Shown in pieces: positions 26,679 through 42,083 of a stretch of DNA of 64,000 bases. Location: assembly GCF_036227205.1 (NCBI RefSeq), contig NZ_CP109442.1:6014001-6078000 (forward strand), given 5' to 3'. Below the pieces are notes generated by a model that was not told where the DNA came from, searched no databases, and was given only the letters and a program-made list of their open reading frames with translations. How positions within the stretch are numbered: position 1 is the stretch's first letter; each line of letters starts with the position of its first letter. The stretch is from Amycolatopsis sp. NBC_01480 (lineage in GTDB: Bacteria > Actinomycetota > Actinomycetes > Mycobacteriales > Pseudonocardiaceae). The translations under genes and the position numbers were made by a program.

Positions 26679-27728
26679 TCAGTCGTCGATGCGGCCGCTG
26701 ATCCGGCCGCTGCCCGAATGCGCCGGGGTGCGGTTGCGGCGGTTGTCCCAGTGGTCCTTGTTGTCTTCGTGGTTCTCGCGGGTTTTCTCGACGCCTTCCT
26801 TGGCGTCTTCCTTCATCTGGCCGACGTCTTCCTTGATCCCCTTGGCGTTGTCCTTGATGTCCCCGACATCGCCCGCGATGCCCTTGCCGATGTCGATCGC
26901 GTCGCCGAGGCTGCCGATGTCCTTGATCTTCGACAGCTGGGACCCGATGTCCTTGATCGAGTTCCACAGGTCGCCGACCTTCTGGATGATGTCCTTGATC
27001 ATGTCGACGATCGAGATCAGCGCGTCGATCAGCGGCAGGATCTCGGACAGGCCCGTGATCGCGTCGGCGACCCAGCCGGCGATCGGCACACAGGCCTCGG
27101 CCGCCATCACGAGCAACCGGTCGATCAGGCTCTTGAGCAGGTCCAGCGCCTTCGCCGCGAGCTTCTTCGAGGTGTCCGAAAGCAGTTCGAAGCCCTTGGC
27201 GATCAGCTCCGCGATGCCCGCCTCCGCGGCGAGCCCGGCCCGCCAGCCGAGGTCGACGTATGCCTTGTGCGCGAGCGACGCGGGACCGGTCCAGCTGTCG
27301 CCGAGGATCTTCTCGTTCCCGGTCATCACCCCGGAGAACGCCTTCATCGCCTCCGCGATGTTGCGCCATGCCTCGGCGTCGGCGGACATCTTCGAGAAGT
27401 CGCCGGTGATCGGCTCGATGAACTCCTGCGTGAGCGACTTCCCGGTGATCTGCTGGAAGATCCACTCGACCGCCAGCACCTCGACGCCGGCGTCCTTGAC
27501 CAGGTCCTGGATGTCGTCGCCGGACGTGTCCTCCGGCGGCTGCAGCTGCTCGGTGATCGCGCTGCCGTTGTCGAAGCCGCTCGAGGTGGACTCGCCATGA
27601 CCGGGCTTCTCGGGCTCCTTCTTGTCGTCCCCGGAGTCGTCGTCCTTCTTTTTCTTCTCTTCCTTCTCCGGCTTTTCCTTGGTGTGCTTGGGTTTGTCGG
27701 ACCCGTGCCCGCCGCCGTGCTTCGCCAT
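26679..27728 (-). CDS. WXG100-like type VII secretion substrate
   Basis: 349 aa. A Lys/Glu-rich N-terminal tail (GSDKPKHTKEKPEKEEKKKK) precedes a long helical body. AWRNIAEAMKAFSGVMTGNE followed by LGDSWTGPASLAHKAY has the helix-WxG-helix pattern of WXG100-like proteins. The second half contains hydrophobic helices (LLVMAAEACVPIAGWVADAI) and amphipathic repeats (IKDIGSQLSKIKDIGSLGDA). It is probably exported with the EspC-like protein encoded 13 bp upstream. No toxin domain was recognised. Confidence 0.75.
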   Translation of the reverse strand: MAKHGGGHGSDKPKHTKEKPEKEEKKKKDDDSGDDKKEPEKPGHGESTSSGFDNGSAITEQLQPPEDTSGDDIQDLVKDAGVEVLAVEWIFQQITGKSLTQEFIEPITGDFSKMSADAEAWRNIAEAMKAFSGVMTGNEKILGDSWTGPASLAHKAYVDLGWRAGLAAEAGIAELIAKGFELLSDTSKKLAAKALDLLKSLIDRLLVMAAEACVPIAGWVADAITGLSEILPLIDALISIVDMIKDIIQKVGDLWNSIKDIGSQLSKIKDIGSLGDAIDIGKGIAGDVGDIKDNAKGIKEDVGQMKEDAKEGVEKTRENHEDNKDHWDNRRNRTPAHSGSGRISGRIDD

Positions 27729-27741
27729 GTCTTCCCCTTCC

Positions 27742-28086
27742 TCAGCTCTGGCCCTGGCCGGACGGGCCCAGGTTGTCGAGCGAGAGGCCCAGCTGCTTGA
27801 GGATCTCCGCGGACTTGGTGTCGTGCTGCTCGTAGGCGGTCGCGGCGGACTGGATGCCCTGGCTCATCGAGGTGAGCCGGCTGTGCCCGAACTGGAGCGT
27901 GTCGCCGTAGAGGTCGCGCACCAGGTCGACGACCGGGCGCAGCAGCATGAACAGGCCGGTGAAGCCCGAGGTGTCGCACGCGGTCGTGCGCATGTAGTCG
28001 TTGATCTTGTCGATCTGCGCGTGCAGTCCGTCCAGCACGTCCGCGTACTCACGCATGACGTCCGGTGCCACGTCGAAGTCGGCCAC
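27742..28086 (-). CDS. EspC-family ESX secretion-associated protein
   Basis: 114 aa. The N terminus DFDVAPDVMREYADVLDGLH and the central FMLLRPVVDLVRDLYGD match the small helical EspC-type proteins that accompany ESX/type VII substrates. The GTG at 28086 has a strong GGGGAGGG site; longer upstream frames add non-conserved sequence. It is first in a three-gene transcript with the two genes below it. No secretion ATPase or membrane core (Ecc) gene is in the window. Confidence 0.8.
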   Translation of the reverse strand: MADFDVAPDVMREYADVLDGLHAQIDKINDYMRTTACDTSGFTGLFMLLRPVVDLVRDLYGDTLQFGHSRLTSMSQGIQSAATAYEQHDTKSAEILKQLGLSLDNLGPSGQGQS

Positions 28087-28195
28087 CGATTCCCTCCCCG
28101 TGATCGTCGGTCGACGAACACTATGGCAGGAGGTGATCACCCAGCGTGGGGCTTTCCGGAAATTCAGCCGGACTGGCGACGAAAGCCCCGGGCGA

Positions 28196-28981
28196 TCAGA
28201 GGTCGGGCAGGCCCAGGTCCAGGTTCGGCGCCTGCAGCCCACCGTCCACTTCGAGCACTTTGCCGGTGACGTAACCGCCGGCCGGGGAGACCAGGTAGAC
28301 CACGGCCGCGGCGATGTCCTCGGGCTCGCCGATCCGGCGCAAGGGAGTGGCCTGCTCCATCTTGGCCCGGATCTCTTCGTTGCCCACCACCAGCTCCAGC
28401 GCGGAGGTGGCCACCGAGCCGACCGAGATCGCGTTCACCCGCACCCGCGGCGCGAGGTCCACCGCCGCCATCCGCGTGTACTGCGAGAGCGCCGCCTTGG
28501 CCGTGCCGTAGGCGAGGAAGCCGCGGCCCTGCACGCGGCCCATGATCGACGAGATGTTGACCACCGCGCCGCCGTGCTCCAGCAGCGCCGGGGTGGCCGC
28601 CGCGGTCAGCGCGTGCGCGGTGGAGACGTTGAAGCGAAAGGCTTCCTCGAGGAAATCCGTGGTGGTCTCGAGCAGCGGCCGGGGGTAGGTGCCGCCGACG
28701 TTGTTGACCACGATGTCGAGCCGGCCGAACGTGCTCGTCGCCGCTTCCGCGAGGGCGGCCGCGGCGGCCGGGTCGCTCAGATCGGCGGCCACCACGTGCG
28801 CCCGGCGCCCGGCGGCGGCGACCCGCTCGGCCACCTCGTGCAGCTGGGATTCGGTGCGCGAGGCGATGACCACGTCCGCGCCCGCTTCGGCCAGTGCCAC
28901 CGCGGTGGCCGCGCCGAGCCCGCGGCCCGCGCCGGTGACCACCGCTACCTGATCTGTGAGCCGGAACCGGTCGAGGATCAT
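28196..28981 (-). CDS. Short-chain dehydrogenase/reductase
   Basis: 261 aa classical SDR. The cofactor motif is [12 protein letters not shown] (TGxxxGxG), NNVGG follows, the catalytic Ser is in [13 protein letters not shown] and the YxxxK pair is in [11 protein letters not shown]. The C-terminal [20 protein letters not shown] is typical. RTE after the second beta strand slightly favours NADPH. The substrate is unknown. The ATG at 28981 is 382 bp from the divergent gltB start. Confidence 0.9.
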   Translation of the reverse strand: MILDRFRLTDQVAVVTGAGRGLGAATAVALAEAGADVVIASRTESQLHEVAERVAAAGRRAHVVAADLSDPAAAAALAEAATSTFGRLDIVVNNVGGTYPRPLLETTTDFLEEAFRFNVSTAHALTAAATPALLEHGGAVVNISSIMGRVQGRGFLAYGTAKAALSQYTRMAAVDLAPRVRVNAISVGSVATSALELVVGNEEIRAKMEQATPLRRIGEPEDIAAAVVYLVSPAGGYVTGKVLEVDGGLQAPNLDLGLPDL

Positions 28982-29143
28982 GCGGCGGACGTTAACACGT
29001 TTCACGCACTGGTGGCAGCGGTCACTTCGCCGACTCCGCGCAGTGGCGCGGACACGCTGCGTCCACTCGGCGGCACTGTAATTTTCCTGACCCGCCCGAA
29101 ACCGGAACGGCCGGTTAGACTTGACGGCACTCACCCGGATCGG

Positions 29144-29185
29144 GTAGTTAGCAGGGCGAACTACCTGGGTCTCATCAGGAACTAC
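29144..29185. promoter_or_regulatory. Three GTAGTT half-sites upstream of gltB
   Basis: GTAGTT (29144-29149) and AACTAC (29159-29164) form an inverted repeat with 9 bp between. A further GAACTAC (29179-29185) repeats the second half-site 21 bp on, two helical turns. They lie about 180-220 bp before gltB and could bind a LysR-type or other regulator of glutamate synthesis. The rest of 28982-29363 shows no gene. Confidence 0.4.
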
Positions 29186-29363
29186 GTCGTTCCACGCAGC
29201 CAGATCGTTACGGTTCGGGATCGTTTGGGCCGCTCCGAGGCACTGCCGCCGTGTTTCCCAGGTGTTAAAGTCGCGCTAACAAGCGGGCCATCGTCGTCCC
29301 GTGCGCTCCCCACGGCCGGTTCGCCGGCCACCGCACGAAGACGACGAAGGAGGTCCCTTTTCC

Positions 29364-33906
<4,543 letters not shown>

Positions 33907-33914
<8 letters not shown>

Positions 33915-35415
33915 TCCGAACGGTTTTATGAAGTACCGGCGCGAAGAGCCGAAGAAGAAGTCCAAAGAGGACCGTCTCGCCTCCTGGGGCGAGGTCTATG
34001 CGGACGTCGAGCCCGGCGAGCGCAACGAAGCCGTGCGCACGCAGGCCTCGCGCTGCATGGACTGCGGCATCCCGTTCTGCCATTCCGGCGGCTCGGGCTG
34101 TCCGCTCGGCAACCTGATCCCGGAGTGGAACGACCTGGTCCGCCGCGGCGACTGGGCCGCGGCGAGTGACCGGCTGCACGCCACCAACAACTTCCCCGAG
34201 TTCACCGGGAAGCTGTGCCCCGCCCCGTGCGAGGCGGGCTGCGTGCTGTCGATCTCGGCGGCTTCCGGCGGGGCGGTGGCGATCAAGCGCGTCGAGCAGG
34301 CGATCGCCGACCAGTCCTGGGAAGCGGGCTACGTGCAGCCGCACGCCGCCGAGGTCTCCTCGGGCCAGCGGGTGGCCGTGGTCGGCTCCGGCCCGGCCGG
34401 GCTGGCCGCCGCGCAGCAGCTCACGCGCGCCGGCCACGAGGTCACCGTGTTCGAGCGCGACGACCGGCTCGGCGGGCTGCTGCGGTACGGCATCCCCGAG
34501 TTCAAGATGGAGAAGAAGGTCCTCGACCGGCGCCTGGCGCAGCTGCGCAAGGAGGGCACCCGGTTCGTCACCGGCTGCGAGGTCGGGGTCGACCTCACGG
34601 TGGAGGACCTGCGGGCCCGGTACGACGCCGTGGTGCTCGCCGTGGGCGCGCTGCGCGGCCGCGACGACACCACCACCGAGGGCCGCGGCCTCGCCGGGAT
34701 CCACCTGGCGATGGAGCACCTGGTGCCGGCCAACAAGTTCGTCGAGGGCGACGGCCCGCCGTCGGTCGACGCGAGCGGCAAGCACGTGGTCATCATCGGC
34801 GGCGGCGACACCGGCGCGGACTCCTACGGCACCGCGACCCGGCAGGGCGCGCTTTCGGTGACGCAGCTGGACCAGTACCCGATCCCGCCGTCCACTCGCG
34901 ACGACGAGCGCTCGCCGTGGCCGACCTGGCCGTACATCCTGCGCACCTACCCGGCGCACGAGGAGGCGGGGGAGCGCAAGTTCGCCGTCGCGGTGAAGCG
35001 CTTCGTCGACGACGGCGAAGGCCACGTGAAGGCCGTGGAGCTGCAGCAGGTCCGCGTCGTGAAGGACCCGGAGACGGGCCGTCGTGAGGTCGTGCCGACC
35101 AGCGACGAGGTCGAGGTGCTGCCGGCCGACCTGGTGCTGCTGGCGATCGGCTTCGAGGGCGTCGAGGAGATGGCGCTGCTGGAGGGCTTGGGCCTCTCGC
35201 TCACCCGCCGCGGCACCCTGTCCTGCGGCGCCGACTGGCAGACCTCGTCCCCGGGCGTCTTCGTCTGCGGCGACGCCCACCGCGGCGCCTCGCTGGTCGT
35301 GTGGGCCATCGCGGAGGGCCGCTCGGTCGCGAATGCCGTGGACGCCTTCCTCACCGGCGCCTCGGACCTGCCCGCCCCGGTCCACCCGACGGCGCTGCCG
35401 CTGGCGGTCGTCTGA
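33907..35415 (+). CDS. gltD: Glutamate synthase, small beta subunit
   Basis: 502 aa. N-terminal 4Fe-4S cysteines are in [20 protein letters not shown] and [11 protein letters not shown]. The FAD site is [16 protein letters not shown] and the NADPH site is [16 protein letters not shown]. It passes electrons from NADPH to GltB. The GTG start ([13 protein letters not shown]) overlaps the gltB stop by 8 bp, giving 1:1 coupled synthesis. A strong terminator follows. Confidence 0.96.
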
Positions 35416-35433
35416 GCCGCCGTTCCCTGAGCG

Positions 35434-35469
35434 CAGGCCCCGGTGCAATGGCGCACCGGGGCCTGTTTT
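35434..35469 (+). terminator. Rho-independent terminator after gltD
   Basis: CAGGCCCCGGTGC and GCACCGGGGCCTG form a perfect 13-bp stem with a 6-nt loop, directly followed by TTTT. It starts 18 bp after the gltD stop. Confidence 0.9.
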
Positions 35470-35642
35470 CGTTGCCGTGACGGCGGAATCGCTCATCCGC
35501 CGGAATCCACTGTGGACCGCGGGCCGCCATTCGCGGTGCCCGGCGAGCGGACCCGGCCGAACGACGCGCCGAGCCCTGGCCTTTACCCCGCCCTGAACTC
35601 GTGCGACGCTCAGGCACCGGTACTTCGGGGGGAGGAGCGTCG

Positions 35643-38600
35643 ATGGTCCAGGACCGGCCGGATCGCCACGGGCCGATCACCAATCAGGTACTCGGCCCGG
35701 TGACCGGTTCCGTCCTCCAGGTCGGGCACGTCGATTCGATCACCTACTCCGCCGGGGCGCCCGCTCGTTCGCGCTACCTGGAGTGGGTGCGGCAGGTAGC
35801 GCCGCAGCAGCTCGTCGGCCGCGAGGAGGAACTCGCCGAGCTGGCGCGGTTCTGCACCGCGCCGGACCCGGCGCCGGGCTACGTCTGGTGGCGGGCCGCG
35901 CCGTGGGCGGGCAAGTCCGCGTTGATGGCCACTTTCGTGCTGGCGCCGCCGGACAGCGTGCGGATGGTGTCGTTTTTCGTCACCGCCCGCTCGCTCGGTG
36001 ACGATCGGCGGGAAGCGTTTGTCGACGTCGTGCAGGAACAGCTCGCGGAGATCCTCGGCACGGCCAAGGATCGCGACGCCCGAAACCTCAACGCGGTCTT
36101 CGCCGAGGCCGCGGAACACTGCCGGGAGCGCGGTGAACGCCTGGTACTGCTGGTCGACGGCCTTGACGAGGACCAGGGCGCGAGCGCGGGCGGGCACAGC
36201 ATCGCCGCACTGCTGCCGCTGCCCGCCCACGGACTGCGCGTGATCGTGTCGAGCCGCTTCAACCCGGGCGTGCCCTCGGACGTGCGGGAGGACCACCCCG
36301 TGCGGGCCCCCGGCATCGAGCGTTCCCTGGCTCCCTCGCCGGCGGCAGTCACCGCGCGGGGCGACATGGAGCGCGAGGTCGACGCCCTGCTCCGGGGCAG
36401 TGCCGGGGAAAAGGATCTGCTGGGCTTCCTCGTGGCCGCCCGCGGTGGTCTCACCAGCTCTGATCTCGCGGAGCTGACCCAGCGCCGCGAGCGGGAAGCC
36501 GAACGGGTGCTCAACAGCGTCGCCAGCCGCTCGTTCACCCGGCGTCCCGCGCATTGGCGGGCCGGCGAAGCCCCCGAGATCTTCCTGCTGGCCCACGAGA
36601 CTCTGCAGCGGGAGGCGGCCGAGGCGCTGGGACCGGACGAGCTGGCCCGCTACCTCGAGGCGCTCGACCGCTGGGCCGGTGGCTATCGGGACGCGGGGTG
36701 GCCGGTGGACACGCCGCAATTCCTGCTGCGCGGGTACTTCCGGCTGGTCCGTGAGCGCGGCGACGTGGCGGCTCTGGCGGATCTGGCCGGCGACCAGGCC
36801 CGTCAGGAACGGCTGCTGGACGTGTCCGGCGGTGAGGTCGCGGCGATGGAGGATCTCGAAGCGGCGCGGGCGGCGTTGCTCGATTCGGCCGAGCCCGACC
36901 TCATCCGCCTGATCACCGTCGAGACCTACCGTGACAATTTTCGCCAGCGAAACAAGAACACGCCGGCGGCGCTCCCCGCCGTGTGGGCCGCGCTCGGCCG
37001 GGCGGACCACGCGGTCGCGCTGGCCCAGTCGATGATCGAGCCGGCACCCCGGCGGCGGGCCTTGCTCGAATTGACCGGCACGCTCGTCCGCCGTGGTGAG
37101 ATCGACCGGGCGCGCCGGTTGGCCGAGGATGAGCACGAACCGGATCTGCGCGACGCGCTGCTCGCGGAGATCCCCTTCTCCTTGCTGCGTGAGGGCCGCC
37201 TCGCCGAAGCTGCCGGACAGCGGGACGAGCGCTTGAGCTTGAGCCGGCGCAAGAGGATCGACGCATTCCTGGTGGCTGCCGGTCCGGAACCGGAGGTCGA
37301 TCGGGCGCTGCTGCTGGCCAAGGCCATCCCCGAGGAGGAGCTGCGGACGGCCACGCTGCGCATGGTGGGTGCGTTGCTGGTCGCCGGACACCCGGACCTG
37401 GCGCTGCGAGTGGCTGACGCGCTGGACGGCAGTCACCGGGTTTCGCTCGTGTTCGACGTGGCCCGGCGGTTGCGCCGGGACGGCGAGACCGCTCGAGCCC
37501 AGGACCTCATGCAAGAGGCGGGGGACAGCGAACGGCTCTTCCGGGCCTCGCTCACCGAAGAGCTGACCGTGGCCGCGGAGCCGCTGGAGGTCGTCCAGAG
37601 ACTCAGCTCGGAGCTGGGTGAGGACGTTCGCGATCGGGTCCTGTTCCCCGCGGTGATGGACGCGCTGACGGCGTCCGGGCGGCTCGAGGCCATTCCGGCT
37701 GTACTGGACTCGATGACCGGTACGTATCAGCAAGACGAAGCGACGATCAGGTTCATCACGGCACTGGTGGCGGACGGGCAGACCGAGCGGGCCTTCGCGT
37801 ATGCCGAGAAATTCGAACCCGGCCGGCCCCCGCGCTTGTTCCTGTTCGGCGTTCTCCGCTTGTGGACCGCACTCGCCGAAGCATTGCTGAAGCACGGCGA
37901 TCAGGCCGGGGCGTACCGGGCGGCGCAACGAGCGGAGCGGCTGGCCCGCGGGCCATTGGGCGACCATCGCGCCGTCGAAGCGATAACGGCCCTGGCCGGC
38001 ACGGTGGTCGCGGCCGGTGACATCCGGCGGGCCGAGCTGCTCGCGCCACTGGTGCCGCTCGACGAGGGAGGCCGAGGCACTATCCGGGAGCTGGCCGAAC
38101 TGCTGGCGGCCGAGGGAGACTTCCGCGTCGCGGAAAAGCTGATCCGCGGTCTCGAGCTCTTGCCGAGCAAGGCCCCGCCGATGGTCGTCCTCGCGCGTCG
38201 TCTCCGGAACGCGGGAGACCGCGCCGCGCTGGCGGGTCTGGCCGGCTACGTCCGGAGCCTGGCGGAGCACCAGGAGAGCGATCGGGAATTCGAGCGGCGA
38301 TCCGCTCGCAGGGCGGTGATGACCATGCTGTGCGCGGTCGGCGAGCCTGCCGAGATCATCGAGCTGGCCGCGCGCTATCGGACAGACGAAGAGGATCTGG
38401 GGTTCGAAGACACGATCGCGGAAGGCCTGAACGAGCTGGCAGCGCGGGGTGAAGCGGCGGTAGCGCTGGAGATGATCGGCTTGCTGTCCCGTTACGCCGA
38501 GAGAGTGCGGCGTGATCTGGTTTCCGGGCTGCTCGAAGCGGGTCATCTCGAGCAGGCCGAGGCCGTTGTCGGCGTCGGTGGCAATGCCGATGAACGCCGC

Positions 38601-38876
38601 GACCGGCTGCTGGAGGTTTTCCTGCCCGAACTGGCCCGGCACGATCCGGCCCGGGCCGTGGACGAGGCCCGGGGCATCGAATTCGCCCCCGAACGGGCCC
38701 GGGTGCTGGTGAAGATCGCGGCCAATCTCGCTCCGGACGAGCGCAAGCGGGTCCTCGCCGAAGCCGTCCGCATCGACCACTGGGCGGCGATCGTGCCCGC
38801 ACTGGACACCGGCGAATTGGCCGGCCTGCTGAACGTCGCGGACCGGCTGGGCGCCCTCCGTCACCAGGACGAATGA
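35643..38876 (+). CDS. Large STAND-like P-loop NTPase with alpha-solenoid C terminus
   Basis: 1077 aa. Near the N terminus a short motif (ITNQVLGPVTGSVLQVGHVD) resembles the N..G.V.G.V.Q.G.I element seen before actinobacterial NACHT/STAND modules. The ATPase follows: Walker A is APWAGKSAL, with Ala at the first Gly position (allowed by the [AG]xxxxGK[ST] pattern), and Walker B is RLVLLVDGLDED. The last ~650 residues are Leu/Ala/Arg-rich helical repeats of TPR or HEAT type. No effector domain is recognised. STAND NTPases act as signal-triggered switches, sometimes in phage defence; that role here is inference. The ATG at 35643 has GGGAGGAG upstream. Confidence 0.75.
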   Translation: MVQDRPDRHGPITNQVLGPVTGSVLQVGHVDSITYSAGAPARSRYLEWVRQVAPQQLVGREEELAELARFCTAPDPAPGYVWWRAAPWAGKSALMATFVLAPPDSVRMVSFFVTARSLGDDRREAFVDVVQEQLAEILGTAKDRDARNLNAVFAEAAEHCRERGERLVLLVDGLDEDQGASAGGHSIAALLPLPAHGLRVIVSSRFNPGVPSDVREDHPVRAPGIERSLAPSPAAVTARGDMEREVDALLRGSAGEKDLLGFLVAARGGLTSSDLAELTQRREREAERVLNSVASRSFTRRPAHWRAGEAPEIFLLAHETLQREAAEALGPDELARYLEALDRWAGGYRDAGWPVDTPQFLLRGYFRLVRERGDVAALADLAGDQARQERLLDVSGGEVAAMEDLEAARAALLDSAEPDLIRLITVETYRDNFRQRNKNTPAALPAVWAALGRADHAVALAQSMIEPAPRRRALLELTGTLVRRGEIDRARRLAEDEHEPDLRDALLAEIPFSLLREGRLAEAAGQRDERLSLSRRKRIDAFLVAAGPEPEVDRALLLAKAIPEEELRTATLRMVGALLVAGHPDLALRVADALDGSHRVSLVFDVARRLRRDGETARAQDLMQEAGDSERLFRASLTEELTVAAEPLEVVQRLSSELGEDVRDRVLFPAVMDALTASGRLEAIPAVLDSMTGTYQQDEATIRFITALVADGQTERAFAYAEKFEPGRPPRLFLFGVLRLWTALAEALLKHGDQAGAYRAAQRAERLARGPLGDHRAVEAITALAGTVVAAGDIRRAELLAPLVPLDEGGRGTIRELAELLAAEGDFRVAEKLIRGLELLPSKAPPMVVLARRLRNAGDRAALAGLAGYVRSLAEHQESDREFERRSARRAVMTMLCAVGEPAEIIELAARYRTDEEDLGFEDTIAEGLNELAARGEAAVALEMIGLLSRYAERVRRDLVSGLLEAGHLEQAEAVVGVGGNADERRDRLLEVFLPELARHDPARAVDEARGIEFAPERARVLVKIAANLAPDERKRVLAEAVRIDHWAAIVPALDTGELAGLLNVADRLGALRHQDE

Positions 38877-40331
<1,455 letters not shown>

Positions 40332-40603
40332 GGTCCGTATTCCGGTGGAAGTCCCTTTTCCCCGTGGTGTGGAAATGGTGATTTCCGCCGGAATGGAAAG
40401 CGTCGCGGTGATTATCGGGCGGGTATTCCGATAGTTGTTGCGCCATTGGTGTGCGCCGGTAACGGCGGTATTCGGTCACGCGACTCCCGTGGCGCAGGTA
40501 TCCACCCGTCGCGAGAGAATCGAGATGCTGTGTCTCACGAGTACATCGCCGCGACCACCGGCGGCGACCAGGTGGTGAAGGTCCGGTAGGCAGCGGTCAA
40601 GGG
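40332..40603. other. Intergenic stretch after aroG
   Basis: About 270 bp, noticeably richer in A/T than its surroundings. No convincing gene was found. A 19-codon frame (40530-40589, VSHEYIAATTGGDQVVKVR) looks protein-like at its end but has no family match by eye and may be a gene remnant. The palindromic repeat copy 4 follows directly. Confidence 0.4.
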
Positions 40604-40649
40604 CTTGTGAGTGGCCAGGACGGTTCTAACCGTCATGAACACTCACGAG
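40604..40649. repeat. 46-bp palindromic repeat, copy 4 (degenerate left arm)
   Basis: The right arm AACCGTCATGAACACTCACG is intact, but the left arm reads CTTGTGAGTGGCCAGGACGG, so pairing is interrupted in the middle. It lies 2 bp from the end of the WS/DGAT gene, between convergent genes. Confidence 0.8.
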
Positions 40650-40651
40650 CT

Positions 40652-41971
40652 TTAGGCCGTGTGCACCAGCGCGGCGGCCGACTTCAGCACGGCGTCGCGC
40701 AGGGAGCCGAGGTCCGGCACGGCCGCGCCGTTGGCCTGGAGTCCGATGTGGACACTGTCGCGGTAGGCGGCCACGGCGATGCCGACGGCGTGGCGCGGGG
40801 CGAGGGGCACGAACGGGTACACCTCGGCCAGCGGCGCGCCGTCCAGGGCCAGCCGGGCCGGCGGCAGCGGCACGGCGGTCACCACCAGGTCGAACAGCAG
40901 CGGCGCGGCCAGCCCGGCGGTCTTCGTGCCGAGGCGGTGCAGGACCGGCGGGACGCGCCCGGCCAGCAGTGGGAACGCGCCGGCGCCCCGGGACGGCCCG
41001 GCCGCCTTGTTCCGCGTCATCGCCTGGCGGACCACGGCGAGGCGCTGCACCGGGTCGTCGACGCCGACCGGCAGGTCGCACAGGTAGCCGGACAGCTGGT
41101 TGCCGCTCAGCTGGGTGCGGGCACGGCCGCGCACGCTGACCGGGATCAACGCCCGCAGCGTGCGGCCGTCGGCTCGCTGGCCGCGGTTGACCAGCCACTC
41201 CCGCAGCGCGCCGGACAGCACGGCGAGCACCACGTCGTTGCCGGTTCCGCCGTGGGCGCGGCGGATCCGGCGGAGGTCGGCGGCGGGCAGCCGGACGAAG
41301 CCGAGCCGCCGTTCGGCCGAGGCCGGCGCGGACAGCAACGGCGCCGGCGAGAGCGGCGGCCGCGCGGCACGCACCAGCGAGGACGCGATTTCGGCCGTCT
41401 GACCGGCCTGGGCGAACGTGTCCTTGACGGTGTCGAGGGCCGAACGCGGCCGCGGCACCACCGGGTCACGTCCCGCCGCGGCGACCCGCGCGGTGAGCGG
41501 CAGCCCGTCCAGCAGGCCGACGGCCACGGCATACGCGCCCGCGCCGTCGGTGAGCGCGTGGTGCAGCTTGAGCAGCACGGCGAACCGGCCCTCGGCCAGC
41601 CCGGACACCACGGTCAGCTCCCACAGCGGCCGCCCGGTGTCGAGCGGCTGCGCGATCCACTGCGCCGCGTACTCCGCCAGCGGTTCCATCTCGTGGAACG
41701 CGCTCACGCGGTAATGGTGGATGTGCTGCGCGGCAACAAAATCCGGGTCTTCCGACCAGCTCGCCGAGCCCGGCGGGAACAGCTCGGTGCGCGTTTTCTG
41801 CCGGAGTTTCGGGATCTGCGCCGCCCGCTCGGCCAGCAGCGCGGTCAGGCGCTCCGGGGAGACCGGCTCGGCGGGGGTGAACGTCAGCACGGCGCCCATG
41901 TGCATCGGCGCGGTTTCGCTTTCCAGGCATAGGAAAGCCACGTCGAGCGGGCTGAGCGAGGTCCGCGTCAT
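40652..41971 (-). CDS. Wax ester synthase/diacylglycerol acyltransferase (WS/DGAT)
   Basis: 439 aa. The start LSPLDVAFLCLESETAPMHM and the catalytic HHALTDG (residues 137-143, HHxxxDG) identify the family, with GNDVVLAVLSGALREWLV and the late PFVPLAPRHAVGIAV conserved. These enzymes esterify diacylglycerol or fatty alcohols with acyl-CoA to store triacylglycerol or wax. The ATG at 41971 precedes the conserved start directly. It lies 112 bp after the proline-rich gene on the same strand. Confidence 0.92.
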   Translation of the reverse strand: MTRTSLSPLDVAFLCLESETAPMHMGAVLTFTPAEPVSPERLTALLAERAAQIPKLRQKTRTELFPPGSASWSEDPDFVAAQHIHHYRVSAFHEMEPLAEYAAQWIAQPLDTGRPLWELTVVSGLAEGRFAVLLKLHHALTDGAGAYAVAVGLLDGLPLTARVAAAGRDPVVPRPRSALDTVKDTFAQAGQTAEIASSLVRAARPPLSPAPLLSAPASAERRLGFVRLPAADLRRIRRAHGGTGNDVVLAVLSGALREWLVNRGQRADGRTLRALIPVSVRGRARTQLSGNQLSGYLCDLPVGVDDPVQRLAVVRQAMTRNKAAGPSRGAGAFPLLAGRVPPVLHRLGTKTAGLAAPLLFDLVVTAVPLPPARLALDGAPLAEVYPFVPLAPRHAVGIAVAAYRDSVHIGLQANGAAVPDLGSLRDAVLKSAAALVHTA

Positions 41972-42083
41972 TCGGCGGCCTTTCCTGGTGCGGCCGGGAT
42001 TCGGGCAGGGGACGACCACCACATCAGCCGGACATGACGAGGGGGTGGTCACGATGTTTCGCGGGCGCTAACTCCCCGCGGGT

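Noticed and set aside
29100..29363. GlnR binding box upstream of gltB
   Set aside because: The best match, GTTAC-n6-GGATC near 29207, departs from the GTnAC-n6-GaAAC consensus in its second half.
40530..40589. Small gene VSHEYIAATTGGDQVVKVR
   Set aside because: Nineteen codons, no ribosome-binding site and no recognised family; kept only as a note in the intergenic entry.
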